From positions 2,191,501-2,255,500 of the forward strand of contig NZ_CP015196.1 of the NCBI RefSeq assembly GCF_001623565.1: a stretch of DNA of 64,000 nucleotides, written 5' to 3'. A program made the position numbers and the translations under genes. This document shows positions 36,950 through 45,826 of the stretch, in pieces. The stretch's first letter is position 1. Each line of letters opens with the position of its first letter. Source of the DNA: Streptococcus marmotae. GTDB taxonomy: Bacteria; Bacillota; Bacilli; Lactobacillales; Streptococcaceae. The notes beneath the pieces were generated by a model. It did not search any database. It was given only the letters and a program-made list of their open reading frames with translations, and was not told the DNA's origin.

Positions 36950-39415
36950 TTAAATAAACAATTGCATATTTGCCTGCTCACTATCACCGATAAAGGTGGC
37001 AACGCCGCCATATTCAACAAAATCAAATAATTCGTCTTTTTCAATCCCCATTAAATCCATACTCATCGTACAAGCTACAAATTTTACTCCTAGTTGGTGT
37101 GCTCGTTCAATCATATCTGGGAGAGAATCAACTTTTTTCTCTTTCATGATGTGTTTAATCATAGCTGCTCCCATTCCGCCCATATTCATCTGCGAAAGAG
37201 GGAGGTTATCCGCTTTGGAAGGTAGCATAATATCAAATAGCTTAGCCAATCCGAACTTTTTCACTTTCTGTTTTTTCAAGATAGAAATCCCCCAGAAGGT
37301 GAAGAACATTGTCACCTTTTTTCCATAAGCTGCTGCTCCCGATGCAATAATCATGGAAGCTAAGGCTTTATCTAAGTCACCACTGAATACAACCATCGTT
37401 GCACCATTTTTTGTTTCCTGTAAGACCCCTTCTTGACCTAACGAAGGTATTTTCATCGTTTCAGTCTCTAAATGAGCAGACTTCCCTTTAGCAATTGTCG
37501 CAACTACTCTTCCATTTTCAATCTTATTGGATACAAGAGTGTTGCCCGTATTTTGACACCAGGCTTCAATATCTGCACTAAAACCAAAGTCACTTGCTTC
37601 AACCTTCATCTTTTGTCCGATAGACATTTTATCAATATTTTCTCTTACTTTTAAGATTGGTCCTGGGCATTGTAAGCCACAAGCATCTAATCGAATCGTT
37701 TCTGATGGTTCTTCCATGACTGCATCCATATCTGTCATCTGATTTGAAGACTCAAAGAGCATTGGTTTCAATTGGTATTTTGCAGCTTTGTAGGTTTTAT
37801 ATCCCCCGTCTAAATTTTTCACACCAAAGCCAGCCTGACTTAGTAGCCGTGCGGCATTGTAGCCTCGAAGCCCAACTTGACAAAAAACATAAATCGTTTG
37901 ATCTTTTGGTAATTCTTCCAAACGATGGCGTAACTGATTTAGTGGAATTTGACGACTTGATTCAATTGTTCCAGTTGCTAATTCAAATTCTTCACGAACG
38001 TCCAAGAAAAAGGCATTTTTACTGACCAAATCATCAACCTGCGACCATTGGAAAGTTGCCACCCTGCCTGAAAGAATATTATCAGCAGTGTAGCCCAGCA
38101 TATTGACCGGATCTTTGGCGGATGAATACGGTGGAGCATAGGACAATTCAATACTTGCAAGTTGGTCAGCACTTGCTCCAAACCGCATAGCCGTCGCAAT
38201 CACATCGATTCGTTTTTCTACTCCTTCTGTCCCAACCGCCTGAGCTCCTAGTATCTTTCCATCTTTACCAAATAAGAGTTTGAGGGCAATCGGAGAGGCT
38301 CCTGGGTAATAGCCAGCATGTGAGTTTGGATGGATATGAATGACCTCATAGTCAATACCAGCTTGTTTTAATACTCGTTCGCTATTTCCTGTACTTGCTA
38401 CGGTTAATTCAAAGACCTTGGCAACAGCTGTGCCCTGAGTTCCTATATAGGATGCATCAATACCGTTTATGATATCCGCAACCAGTCTGCCTTGACGATT
38501 GGCTGGCCACGCAAGTGGAATATGCGTCGGCTTGCCACTAACTAAATCAACCACCTCGATAGCATCACCAATGGCAAAAATATCTGGCATACTCGTTTGC
38601 ATCTGTTGGTTTACTTTGATGCCACCTTTAAATCCCAATTCTAGACCAGCAGATTTTGCCAGCGTATTTTCCGGAAGAACCCCGATAGACAAAATGGTCA
38701 TATCGGTTTGTAGGGTTTTGCCACTCGTTAAAAGTATCTCTTTCCCTTTTTTACGAAACTCTTTTACCCCGTCACCCAAGATCAGATTTACCCCATGGAT
38801 ATTTATCTGCGAGTGGACCATTTGAGCCATTTCTATGTCGAGGGTCGGCATCACTTGCGGTGCCATTTCAATCAATTGAACCTGAATACCTAGCTCAACA
38901 AGATTTTCCATCATTTCTAGGCCGATGAAACCACCCCCAACGACTGTTGCCCTACGGATATTGTTTTCTGCAATATAGGCCTTAATTTGGTCCATATCTG
39001 AAATATTTCTCAAACTAAAGACATTTTCAGATTGTTCCAGCCCGTCAATCGAAGGCACGATTGCCTTTGCTCCTGTTGATATGATAAGTTTATCGTAATA
39101 TTCAACATAACGCTCACCTGTTTGATGGTTAACAACCGTCACATTCTTGCCTTGCGGGTCAATCTCTGTCACTTCAGAAAAATTTCTAACATCCAAACCA
39201 TACTGTTGATTCATACCATCCACTGTTTGAAGCAACAAATTTTCCCGCTCCTTGATAACGCCCCCTACATGATAGGGAAGACCGCAATTCGCAAATGAAA
39301 TGTATTCACCTTTTTCAAATAAGACAATTTCATCCTCTTCACTTAAACGACGTAACCTAGTCGCAGCTGTTGCTCCACCCGCAACTCCACCAATGATAAC
39401 AATTTTTTTAGCCAT
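36950..39415 (-). CDS. CoA-disulfide reductase-rhodanese-TusA-DsrE fusion oxidoreductase
   Basis: About 821 residues from the ATG at 39415 (MAKKIVIIGGVAGGATAATR). Domains in order: FAD/NAD(P)-disulfide reductase (1-445; single redox Cys in FANCGLPYHVGG), rhodanese (about 455-545; Cys in VFCQVGLRGYNAARLL), TusA-like (about 570-640; DACGLQCPGPILKVRE with Cys-Pro), and a DsrE/F-like domain (about 650-821; MVVFSGDLDKALASMIIASG, ACTMSMDLMGIEKDEL). This is a persulfide and polysulfide handling machine: the rhodanese and TusA thiols pass sulfane sulfur, and the flavin domain reduces CoA persulfide or disulfide. It is preceded by a CstR-like repressor, with an operator inside its own promoter. Confidence 0.9.
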   Translation of the reverse strand: MAKKIVIIGGVAGGATAATRLRRLSEEDEIVLFEKGEYISFANCGLPYHVGGVIKERENLLLQTVDGMNQQYGLDVRNFSEVTEIDPQGKNVTVVNHQTGERYVEYYDKLIISTGAKAIVPSIDGLEQSENVFSLRNISDMDQIKAYIAENNIRRATVVGGGFIGLEMMENLVELGIQVQLIEMAPQVMPTLDIEMAQMVHSQINIHGVNLILGDGVKEFRKKGKEILLTSGKTLQTDMTILSIGVLPENTLAKSAGLELGFKGGIKVNQQMQTSMPDIFAIGDAIEVVDLVSGKPTHIPLAWPANRQGRLVADIINGIDASYIGTQGTAVAKVFELTVASTGNSERVLKQAGIDYEVIHIHPNSHAGYYPGASPIALKLLFGKDGKILGAQAVGTEGVEKRIDVIATAMRFGASADQLASIELSYAPPYSSAKDPVNMLGYTADNILSGRVATFQWSQVDDLVSKNAFFLDVREEFELATGTIESSRQIPLNQLRHRLEELPKDQTIYVFCQVGLRGYNAARLLSQAGFGVKNLDGGYKTYKAAKYQLKPMLFESSNQMTDMDAVMEEPSETIRLDACGLQCPGPILKVRENIDKMSIGQKMKVEASDFGFSADIEAWCQNTGNTLVSNKIENGRVVATIAKGKSAHLETETMKIPSLGQEGVLQETKNGATMVVFSGDLDKALASMIIASGAAAYGKKVTMFFTFWGISILKKQKVKKFGLAKLFDIMLPSKADNLPLSQMNMGGMGAAMIKHIMKEKKVDSLPDMIERAHQLGVKFVACTMSMDLMGIEKDELFDFVEYGGVATFIGDSEQANMQLFI

Positions 39416-39442
39416 AATATTCTCCAATCTTTTATAGCACCC

Positions 39443-39471
39443 ATTATATACCCCTATGGGTATATTGTCAA
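39443..39471 (-). promoter_or_regulatory. promoter with CstR/CsoR operator in the spacer
   Basis: On the minus strand TTGACA (39471-39466), a 17-bp spacer and TATAAT (39448-39443) form a consensus promoter. The palindrome TATACCCCTATGGGTATA (39447-39464) fills the spacer, matching the ATACCC..GGGTAT operator of the CsoR/CstR family. Confidence 0.85.
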
Positions 39472-39477
39472 TAAAAA

Positions 39478-39503
39478 AAGTAACGAAAAATTTTCCGTTA
39501 CTT
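39478..39503 (-). terminator. cstR-like gene terminator
   Basis: AAGTAAC / GTTACTT stem with a loop rich in A and T, followed by seven T residues on the minus strand, lies just upstream of the next promoter. Confidence 0.7.
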
Positions 39504-39513
39504 GCTTTCTTTT

Positions 39514-39774
39514 TTATTTTTTTACAATTAGCTTAATGGCTTCCTGTAAACGTGCTTCTTGTTCCTCAGGATTATCAGATGGGTGCTCAATGCAGTCTTG
39601 GACCTTTTGAGCAATCGCAATTCCCATCATACTATTTATACTCGAGCGAACAGCGCTCAACTGCGTCACAATATCAATACACTCTTGATCTTCTTCAATC
39701 ATTTTTTGAATGCCACGAAGCTGGCCTTCTGCTCGTTTCAACCGATTTATCATCTTTTTTTTATCTGTATCCAT
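39514..39774 (-). CDS. CsoR-family repressor, CstR-like persulfide sensor
   Basis: An 86-residue all-helical repressor (KMINRLKRAEGQLRGIQKMI). Cys residues are near positions 32 (DQECIDI) and 61 (VQDCIEH). The His that completes the copper site in CsoR (HxxxC in helix 2) is absent; AQKVQDC stands there. The two-Cys, no-His pattern is that of CstR, which forms Cys-Cys polysulfide links. The regulated gene next door handles persulfides, which supports this. A nickel or formaldehyde sensor (RcnR/FrmR) is less likely. Confidence 0.85.
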   Translation of the reverse strand: MDTDKKKMINRLKRAEGQLRGIQKMIEEDQECIDIVTQLSAVRSSINSMMGIAIAQKVQDCIEHPSDNPEEQEARLQEAIKLIVKK

Positions 39775-39863
39775 ACCTTATATGGTATCGTTAGTTTTAA
39801 AAAAAGTCAACACTAAAACTTGATACCTCTAAAAATCAACACTTACATACCTCTAAGGGGTAT
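39773..39863 (-). promoter_or_regulatory. cstR autoregulatory promoter with two operator-like palindromes
   Basis: TTGACT and TACCAT at 17 bp form the promoter. ATACCTTATATGGTAT (39773-39788) overlaps the -10 and start codon, and ATACCTCTAAGGGGTAT (39847-39863) lies further upstream. Both resemble the operator in front of the oxidoreductase gene. Confidence 0.65.
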
Positions 39864-40003
39864 AAAAAGGGTGATTACATCATTATTCAAACGACTTTTC
39901 CAAAGAGAGCGATTCTTTTTCGGACTGTGAAATTGGTTACCTATACATTTTGAGAAAACGCCAAGCGCTCTACCAACTATTCAGCGGTAGGCGCTTAAAG
40001 TCG

Positions 40004-40558
40004 TTATAAAGCAAAATCCTGTAAGGCCTTCGTATTCCCAGACTCTAATAAAGCCAGCTGAACACGTGCAAAAGCTTCTAAATCTCGACTATAATCTAGT
40101 GAACCTAAATCAATAACCTTAAAATGAGTTCGCCCAAGAAGTTGAATGAACTGTTCTTTGGCAGACGGATGATTTCCAGCAAGCAACACCGGAGGTTCTT
40201 CAGCAGCAGTGACGCGACTGGATGAAAAATTCGTATTAAAGGCTTTAATAATAGGCATATCAGGAAAGAGTTCTGCTAATTTTAAGCTGGCAGACTGGTC
40301 AGGCTCCAAAAGAGAAGTTCTGGTTTGATAATCCAGAGGATTGCTAATATCAATGATAATTTTATTAGCAAAATAGTCTTGATTGGGATAAAGCAAGCTA
40401 ATCATATCCTCATAGGGAATAGCAAAGATGACAAAGCGACCTTTGACATCCTCTTTGCCTCGTCCTAAAATCTGAACAGAGATACCTGCTTTTTCAAAGT
40501 GATGAGCCAAGGCTTTTCCCATCTTTCCTTGACCGATAATTGTCACGTCTTGCTTCAA
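40004..40558 (-). CDS. NAD(P)-binding oxidoreductase, F420-reductase-like (NpdG type)
   Basis: 184 residues with a Rossmann start VTIIGQGKMGKALAHHF and the segments RGKEDVKGRFVIFAIPYED and IIIDISNPLD, which match the NADPH-dependent F420-reductase-like family. Streptococci have no F420, so the electron acceptor is probably a flavin. It overlaps the monooxygenase gene by four bases. Its tight coupling suggests it supplies reduced flavin to that enzyme; this is inference. Confidence 0.72.
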   Translation of the reverse strand: MKQDVTIIGQGKMGKALAHHFEKAGISVQILGRGKEDVKGRFVIFAIPYEDMISLLYPNQDYFANKIIIDISNPLDYQTRTSLLEPDQSASLKLAELFPDMPIIKAFNTNFSSSRVTAAEEPPVLLAGNHPSAKEQFIQLLGRTHFKVIDLGSLDYSRDLEAFARVQLALLESGNTKALQDFAL

Positions 40559-41898
40559 TTTGCCTCACTCTCTCCTCTCAAACCATACTGATAAGGTACA
40601 CCGAGATTCTCACGCAGAGTAGTTCCTTCATAATCCTTATGAAAGATCCCTCTTTCTTGCAGAATTGGGACGACTTCATCCACAAAACGAGGCAAATCTA
40701 CTTCATATGAATCTGGCATTACCCAAAAACCATCTGCTGCATCAGATTCAAACCAGTCCGTCAAATGATCAGCAACGTCCTGAGCAGTACCGACAGCTGC
40801 TGGGTAGTAATCAATAACAGAGTGATAAACAAGCTCACGCAATGTCCAACCTTCACGCGCTACCTTAACAACATTTTCAATACGTGGGTCGCTGTAAGGG
40901 GTAATAACAATCTGATCCAAAATACTAGGATCAATTGGCCGTTCCAGATCAGCAGGTGTAAAATCAACACCTAGTACATAGCCGATATGGGCAACCCTTT
41001 GCAGGAAGGTATCCCCGTCTATGAAGCTGGCATGTCGTTCAAGCGCTTCTTTTTTAGTATCGCCAAGAAGGGGCATAACTCCAGCAATAAACTTGATATC
41101 ATCAGGCTGACGCCCATTGGCAACTGCTGCTTGACGAAGGGCTTGGCGAATAGCCTGACCTTGTTCAATCGTCCAGACTTCACCGACAAAAACATCGGCG
41201 TATTTCCCAGCAAAAGCAATACTATTTTCAGAACCACCTGAATGGAAAATCACAGGCTGACCTTGCTGCGATGGTGGAATAGGTAAACTACCACTACTTT
41301 TGACATATTGTCCCTTAAAATTGATGGACTTAACCTGAGCGTAGTCCGCAAACTCCTTGGTTGAATGGCCTAATTTCAGTGCATCTTTTCCCCAACTTGC
41401 CCACAAGGTCTGAACAAGTTCTGTAAACTCATTAGCCTTACTATAGCGGTCAAAGCTATGCGCTAAATCAATCCCATAGGCATTGGCGCTGACGCCGTTT
41501 GCACCTGTTACAGCATTCCAGGCAACACGACCTTGACTCAAAGCGTCCAAGGTTTTGAATTGCCTAGCTAGTTCGTAAGGATTTGACCAAGACGTCGCTC
41601 GTGTAATGCCAAAGCCAATATGAGATGTATGATTAGCTATCAGCGTCGCAATCAACAGAGGATCCAGTCCCATGGACTGCATATCCCCATTGTTTGCAGC
41701 TTTTGTTCCAGGAAAATCTCCGAAAAACATAAATTGAAATTTCCCTTTTTCAGCCAATTGTGCCGCCTTAATATCCACTGTAATATCCGGATAACTTTCC
41801 AATTTGGCAACAGGATCCATCCAAGATCTGAAATTCAATCCTGTTGCACCAAAACTGGCTAAGCCCAACATCATTTGTTTTTTCTGTTCAGTTGTCAT
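40555..41898 (-). CDS. FMN-dependent monooxygenase, NtaA/SnaA/DszA/SoxA family
   Basis: 447 residues of the bacterial luciferase-like TIM-barrel fold. Family hallmarks are the N-terminal GLASFGATGLNFRSWMDP, FMFFGDFPGTK, SHIGFGITRATSWSNPYELARQFKTLDALSQGRVAWNAVTG (given in part), and FHSGGSENSIAFAGKYADV. Members oxidise organosulfur or aminopolycarboxylate compounds with reduced flavin. With the partner reductase and nearby metY, use of an organosulfur source is plausible. Confidence 0.85.
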   Translation of the reverse strand: MTTEQKKQMMLGLASFGATGLNFRSWMDPVAKLESYPDITVDIKAAQLAEKGKFQFMFFGDFPGTKAANNGDMQSMGLDPLLIATLIANHTSHIGFGITRATSWSNPYELARQFKTLDALSQGRVAWNAVTGANGVSANAYGIDLAHSFDRYSKANEFTELVQTLWASWGKDALKLGHSTKEFADYAQVKSINFKGQYVKSSGSLPIPPSQQGQPVIFHSGGSENSIAFAGKYADVFVGEVWTIEQGQAIRQALRQAAVANGRQPDDIKFIAGVMPLLGDTKKEALERHASFIDGDTFLQRVAHIGYVLGVDFTPADLERPIDPSILDQIVITPYSDPRIENVVKVAREGWTLRELVYHSVIDYYPAAVGTAQDVADHLTDWFESDAADGFWVMPDSYEVDLPRFVDEVVPILQERGIFHKDYEGTTLRENLGVPYQYGLRGESEAN

Positions 41899-42365
41899 TC
41901 CTTTTTCCTTCCTTATACCAAATTCTCAATGCTACTCATCGATTTATCCATAATAACGACCACTGGTTCAAGCTTATCAAACAGAGAAATCCCTAAAATT
42001 TTTATCATCCGATTTGGCATTTCTCTTTCACTCTTTTTCTGGTACAGTCATTATATTACACTTGTCATCTAAATAGGTCAATAGGCAAAAGAACATCCTT
42101 TGTCACTTAAATGACAAAAAAAGGGGTAAGTGTCATTTAAAAAATAAATCTCCATCTACAAAGAAGATACCCTGAAAGTTATTCAATCCTTCTACACTGT
42201 TGAGATTGGATCAACATCTCGATTGCGGAGCTCTGATAAAAAACCTATATTTTGCGATTCTGTTGCTAAGCCTCTGTGGCAGTATCTCGAAGAACCTCTC
42301 CTTGTCATGAAAAGCTCCCTACCCCACAAGTAAAAATCAATCTATACTTTATAAAAGTCAATATC

Positions 42366-42535
42366 TGACGCGGTTTGCAGAATGTTGATTTATCAACGTT
42401 GTACAAACCGCGTCAAACTGTTAAAGCTATAAAAGAAGCAAGACTGGGCACTTTTTATACGTAATCTTCCGGATTACATTATTTTGTAGGTGAGCGCGAC
42501 GTGTTCATCCTGGTTTGTCCCAGCCTCAAGGTGAT
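42366..42535. repeat. intergenic repeat family R, copy 1
   Basis: Contains GAATGTTGATTTATCAACGT, AAACTGTTAAAGCTATAAAAGAAGC, ACGTAATCTTCCGGATTACAT and GTGAGCGCGAC. It matches, in inverse orientation, the block at 61963-62110, and in part the block at 50652-50690. Confidence 0.75.
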
Positions 42536-42605
42536 AGATAAAACTAGCGTAACTGGTATCCTAAAAACCACTGAGGTAACGGAGGTTACGCTAAGGATTA
42601 TTTTC

Positions 42606-42679
42606 AACCTTCAACAGTCCGCTGGACTGTTGAACCAAGGTGAGTTAACGACGTCAGATATTGATTTTTGACAAGTATT
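42606..42679. repeat. repeat family C, copy at 42.6 kb
   Basis: Palindrome CAACAGTCCGCTGGACTGTTG followed by AAGGTGAGTTAACGACGTCAG and TGATTTTTGACAAGTATTA. It is a direct match to 19674-19747 apart from a few bases. Confidence 0.8.
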
Positions 42680-43110
42680 ACATAACAAGCTTCGTCAGTG
42701 AGTACTCGCTTGAAAAATGGACGCAACTAAAAGCTCCTTCATCATTCATCCGTGAGGACATAAGAAGAACACCTCAGTAAGTGAAGTGCTCTTCTTTTCT
42801 ATAGAACTACTAATTTCCCTTGTTTTAGTTTTATCTTCCTTGAAAAGATAACGATAATCAACTATTCAATCGGTCTCTAGGTCGCTTGGTCTCTCACTCA
42901 ATCGAATAAACTCCATTCTTATGATGACTATATCTTTCGAATTCTCTTCCAAAGATATTGAATTGCCATTCACAACCATTGGGTAAGCTCAAGTTGAAAT
43001 CGTTAAATGTTAGGGTATCAGTCATCCATAGATTTTTAAAGGAATCGTCACTCAGTACCCTAACTTCGTATCTCCTTTTTCTTAAGCAATTCAGGGTGCT
43101 GTTTCATATC

Positions 43111-44409
43111 TTAATTCTCAAATGCTTTATCCAAGGCAATCTGTAAATCTTCAATTAAATCCTTAACGTTCTCTAAGCCGATAGATAATCGAATTTGGCT
43201 TGGATTGATGCCACAAGCAAGTAAATCTTCTTCAGACATCTGACCATGAGTTGTTGTAGCAGGATGAACCACTAATGATTTTGCATCTGCAACATTCGCT
43301 AAGTTGGAGAAGATTTCCAAGTTATCAATCACCCTACGAGCTTCTACTGCACCGCCCTCAACTTCAAAGCTAAAGATAGAACTGGCTCCTAGTGGCAAAT
43401 ACTTCTGAGCTAAATCATAGTAGGGACTTGAAGGCAAGCTAGCATAATTCACTTTCCTTACTTTAGGGTGTTTCTCTAAATATTCAGCTACTGCCTTCGC
43501 ATTTTCGACATGCCGTTCCACACGTAAGGATAGGGTTTCTAAGCCTTGTGTTAGGAGGAAGGCATTAAACGGCGAGATACTAGCTCCTGTATCACGGAGC
43601 AACTGTGTACGAACAGCTGTGATAAAAGCTGCTGCCCCGACATCTTTCGTGTAAGACAATCCATGATAAGACGGATCAGGCTCAACAAACTGTGGGAATT
43701 TACCAGACGCTTCCCAATCAAAGCGACCAGAATCAACAATCACACCACCAATCGTCGTTCCATGACCACCGATAAACTTAGTTGCAGAGTGAATAGCGAT
43801 ATCCACCCCATGAGAGAAAACATTGATGAGATAGGGCGTTCCAAAGGTATTATCAACAACTAATGGAATCTGATGTTTATGAGCAATCTCAGCTAATTTC
43901 TCCAAATCTGCGACATTCCCAAGAGGATTGCCTAGGGTTTCAGCCAAAAGAAACTTTGTATTTTCCTGAATAGCTTGGTCTATAGCCTCATAATCTGCCA
44001 CATCCACAAAACTTGTGGTAATACCGTAACGGGGTAGCGTTTCACTAAGAAGATTAAAGGTTCCACCATAAACTGTCGTCGCAGAAACAATATGATCTCC
44101 TGCATGAGCCAGTGCTAATGCCGTATAAGTAATAGCCGCCATACCTGAAGCCGTAGCAAGACTACCAACTCCACCTTCTAGCACAGCCATTCTCTCTTCA
44201 AAAACAGCCGTTGTAGGATTGGTAATCCGAGTATAGATATTAGCAGGTTTGCGAAGGGCAAAAATATCTTCTGCTTCCTGGGCACTATCAAAGACAAAAG
44301 AGGTCGTTTGATAAATAGGAACTGCTCGTGATTTAGTTGTAGGATCAATGCCTTGTCCTGCATGAAGTTGCTTGGTTTCAAAAGAATACTCTCTAGCCAT
44401 ATCCATCAT
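43111..44409 (-). CDS. metY: O-acetylhomoserine sulfhydrylase (MetY), Cys/Met metabolism PLP enzyme
   Basis: 432 residues of the Cys/Met metabolism PLP family. PLP contacts are in NIYTRITNPT, TASGMAA, VDNTFGTPYL, and the Schiff-base Lys in IHSATKFIGGHG (around residue 210). The insertion around VDSGRFDWEASGKFPQFVEP is typical of MetY rather than MetB or MetC. It uses sulfide with O-acetylhomoserine to make homocysteine. It is 14 bp downstream of the cyclase-family gene and shares its promoter. Confidence 0.9.
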   Translation of the reverse strand: MMDMAREYSFETKQLHAGQGIDPTTKSRAVPIYQTTSFVFDSAQEAEDIFALRKPANIYTRITNPTTAVFEERMAVLEGGVGSLATASGMAAITYTALALAHAGDHIVSATTVYGGTFNLLSETLPRYGITTSFVDVADYEAIDQAIQENTKFLLAETLGNPLGNVADLEKLAEIAHKHQIPLVVDNTFGTPYLINVFSHGVDIAIHSATKFIGGHGTTIGGVIVDSGRFDWEASGKFPQFVEPDPSYHGLSYTKDVGAAAFITAVRTQLLRDTGASISPFNAFLLTQGLETLSLRVERHVENAKAVAEYLEKHPKVRKVNYASLPSSPYYDLAQKYLPLGASSIFSFEVEGGAVEARRVIDNLEIFSNLANVADAKSLVVHPATTTHGQMSEEDLLACGINPSQIRLSIGLENVKDLIEDLQIALDKAFEN

Positions 44410-44423
44410 TCCTCTCTTTCATC

Positions 44424-45164
44424 CTATTCAGAAACGTAGGCTATCGCACGAACTGGTGAGCCAGTTGCCTTATCCCAGTTAGGATAAGCGATCGAAATAA
44501 TACTACCTGTTGCTGGGACCTGATCTAGGTTAGCCAAGACTTCAACCTGATAAATCCCTTGCTCAAGCAAATAATACTCTTGGTGGAGACTACCACCATT
44601 AGCATAGGCAGCTTGACCACTGTCGGTATCCAGAGTTTCATGACCAAGAGCTTTAACATGACGTTCGTGAATCAAGAACTCTAATGCTTCACGGCTCCAA
44701 CCCGGAGTTTGCTGAGCTCCCCTATCATCGAGATTTCTCATCGCATCTTGGTCCGGCCAGCGTTTATGCCAATCACTTCTAAAAGCAACAAAACTGCCTG
44801 CTGGGATTTGACCATGCACAGCTTCAAAATCAAGAACATCCTGCTTGCTAAGTTCATAGTTAGGATTTGCAGCAACTGCCTCTGATTTATCAATCACAAA
44901 AAGAGGCAAGAGTAAATCTTCTAAAGCAAGCTCGTCTAACCATTTACCACCTTCAACAAAGTGAATAGGCGCATCAATATGGGTGCCATACTGACCAACA
45001 ACGCTAAATTGTTGCACATGGAAACCATCCTTCAAAGTAAAAAGATCCTTCTTCTCTAATGCTGGCAAGGCAGGAAAATGAGGACTATCCTCATTAATCT
45101 GATGGGTTAGATTGACCAATTTAGCCTCTTTAAAAATCTTATAAGCGTCTTGTAAAGTTGTCAT
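44424..45164 (-). CDS. cyclase family protein (kynurenine formamidase-like)
   Basis: 246 residues with the metal motif HxGTHxDxPxH in its variant form (VVGQYGTHIDAPIHF, around 55-70) and a later GHETLDTDSGQ. This is the putative cyclase/KynB-like metal hydrolase fold. Substrate unknown; it need not be kynurenine. It opens a two-gene operon with metY. Start is ATG at 45164 behind AAAAGGAGG. Confidence 0.85.
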   Translation of the reverse strand: MTTLQDAYKIFKEAKLVNLTHQINEDSPHFPALPALEKKDLFTLKDGFHVQQFSVVGQYGTHIDAPIHFVEGGKWLDELALEDLLLPLFVIDKSEAVAANPNYELSKQDVLDFEAVHGQIPAGSFVAFRSDWHKRWPDQDAMRNLDDRGAQQTPGWSREALEFLIHERHVKALGHETLDTDSGQAAYANGGSLHQEYYLLEQGIYQVEVLANLDQVPATGSIISIAYPNWDKATGSPVRAIAYVSE

Positions 45165-45190
45165 AGTCTGACCTCCTTTTTGTTTCCTTC

Positions 45191-45245
45191 ATTATAGATG
45201 AAATTGGAGTAACTGACAAATATATTTTTATTATCACATGTGATA
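45191..45245 (-). promoter_or_regulatory. cyclase-metY promoter with a perfect upstream palindrome
   Basis: TTGTCA (45219-45214), 17-bp spacer and TATAAT (45196-45191). The perfect 14-bp palindrome TATCACATGTGATA (45232-45245) lies 12 bp upstream of the -35, a position typical for an activator such as a LysR-type sulfur regulator. The regulator is not identified. Confidence 0.6.
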
Positions 45246-45826
45246 GGTATAGACTATTAGACTTACCGAAATAGAAAAAGTAAAACGCCAAGGGGCAAGG
45301 CAAATACAACAAGAAGAAGGCTCCAAAGTCGCTCCATTATTCGCTGTTGAAATACTAACTGACATTAAGCTTTCTGCAGGTTCTGGGCAACGATTTGCTG
45401 ATGATACTCATTAAATTTCAAAAATAGCATTTTATCTATAACTGTTTGCTATGATATAAAATATATGCAAATAAGTGGATCAAACAGAATATTCTTTCAG
45501 CAAATGGAATGGACAGTAATAAAAAATAGATAGTTTAGGTCTGAACCTTCTAAGAAAGTAGTAAAAATGCTAACTTTGATTTTCATTGAGCACGAGTTGG
45601 AGACAACTACGGTCTACTCAAGATAAGAAGGATAGGGATATAATATTATTTTTGACTACGGATATAGTTAGTTTTATGTCTCCCTAAAATAATCTAGGCA
45701 AGCTATCGCGAATAACTTGCCTAGACTGTTTAATTGGAATGGATAATCAAATTAAGACGGCAACCGTTCAATGATATCTATCAAACGCTGCCCCTTTATC
45801 AATCCATTTTCTCTTCTGTACTATTG
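45246..45826. other. gap without a clear gene
   Basis: Only an ATG-less frame (about 45260-45410, plus, reading KVAPLFAVEILTDIKLSAGS) and AT-rich sequence are visible. It could be a decayed gene end. Nothing else can be supported. Confidence 0.5.

Larger units (their letters stand above)
41899..43110. other. 1.2-kb gap with repeats and an unrecognised fragment
   Basis: No confident gene. An ATG-less plus-strand frame at 42148-42333 ends LEEPLLVMKSSLPHK and is not recognised. Repeat family R occupies about 42366-42535 and family C 42606-42679. A hairpin AAGAAGA.CAC / GTG.TCTTCTT near 42759-42796 could be a terminator. The rest shows nothing. Confidence 0.6.

Noticed and set aside
39514..39774. 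Copper-sensing CsoR
   Set aside because: The metal-binding His of helix 2 is absent and no copper ATPase is nearby; CstR fits better.
42148..42333. Regulator gene fragment
   Set aside because: No start codon and no recognisable motif; noted only as an open frame.
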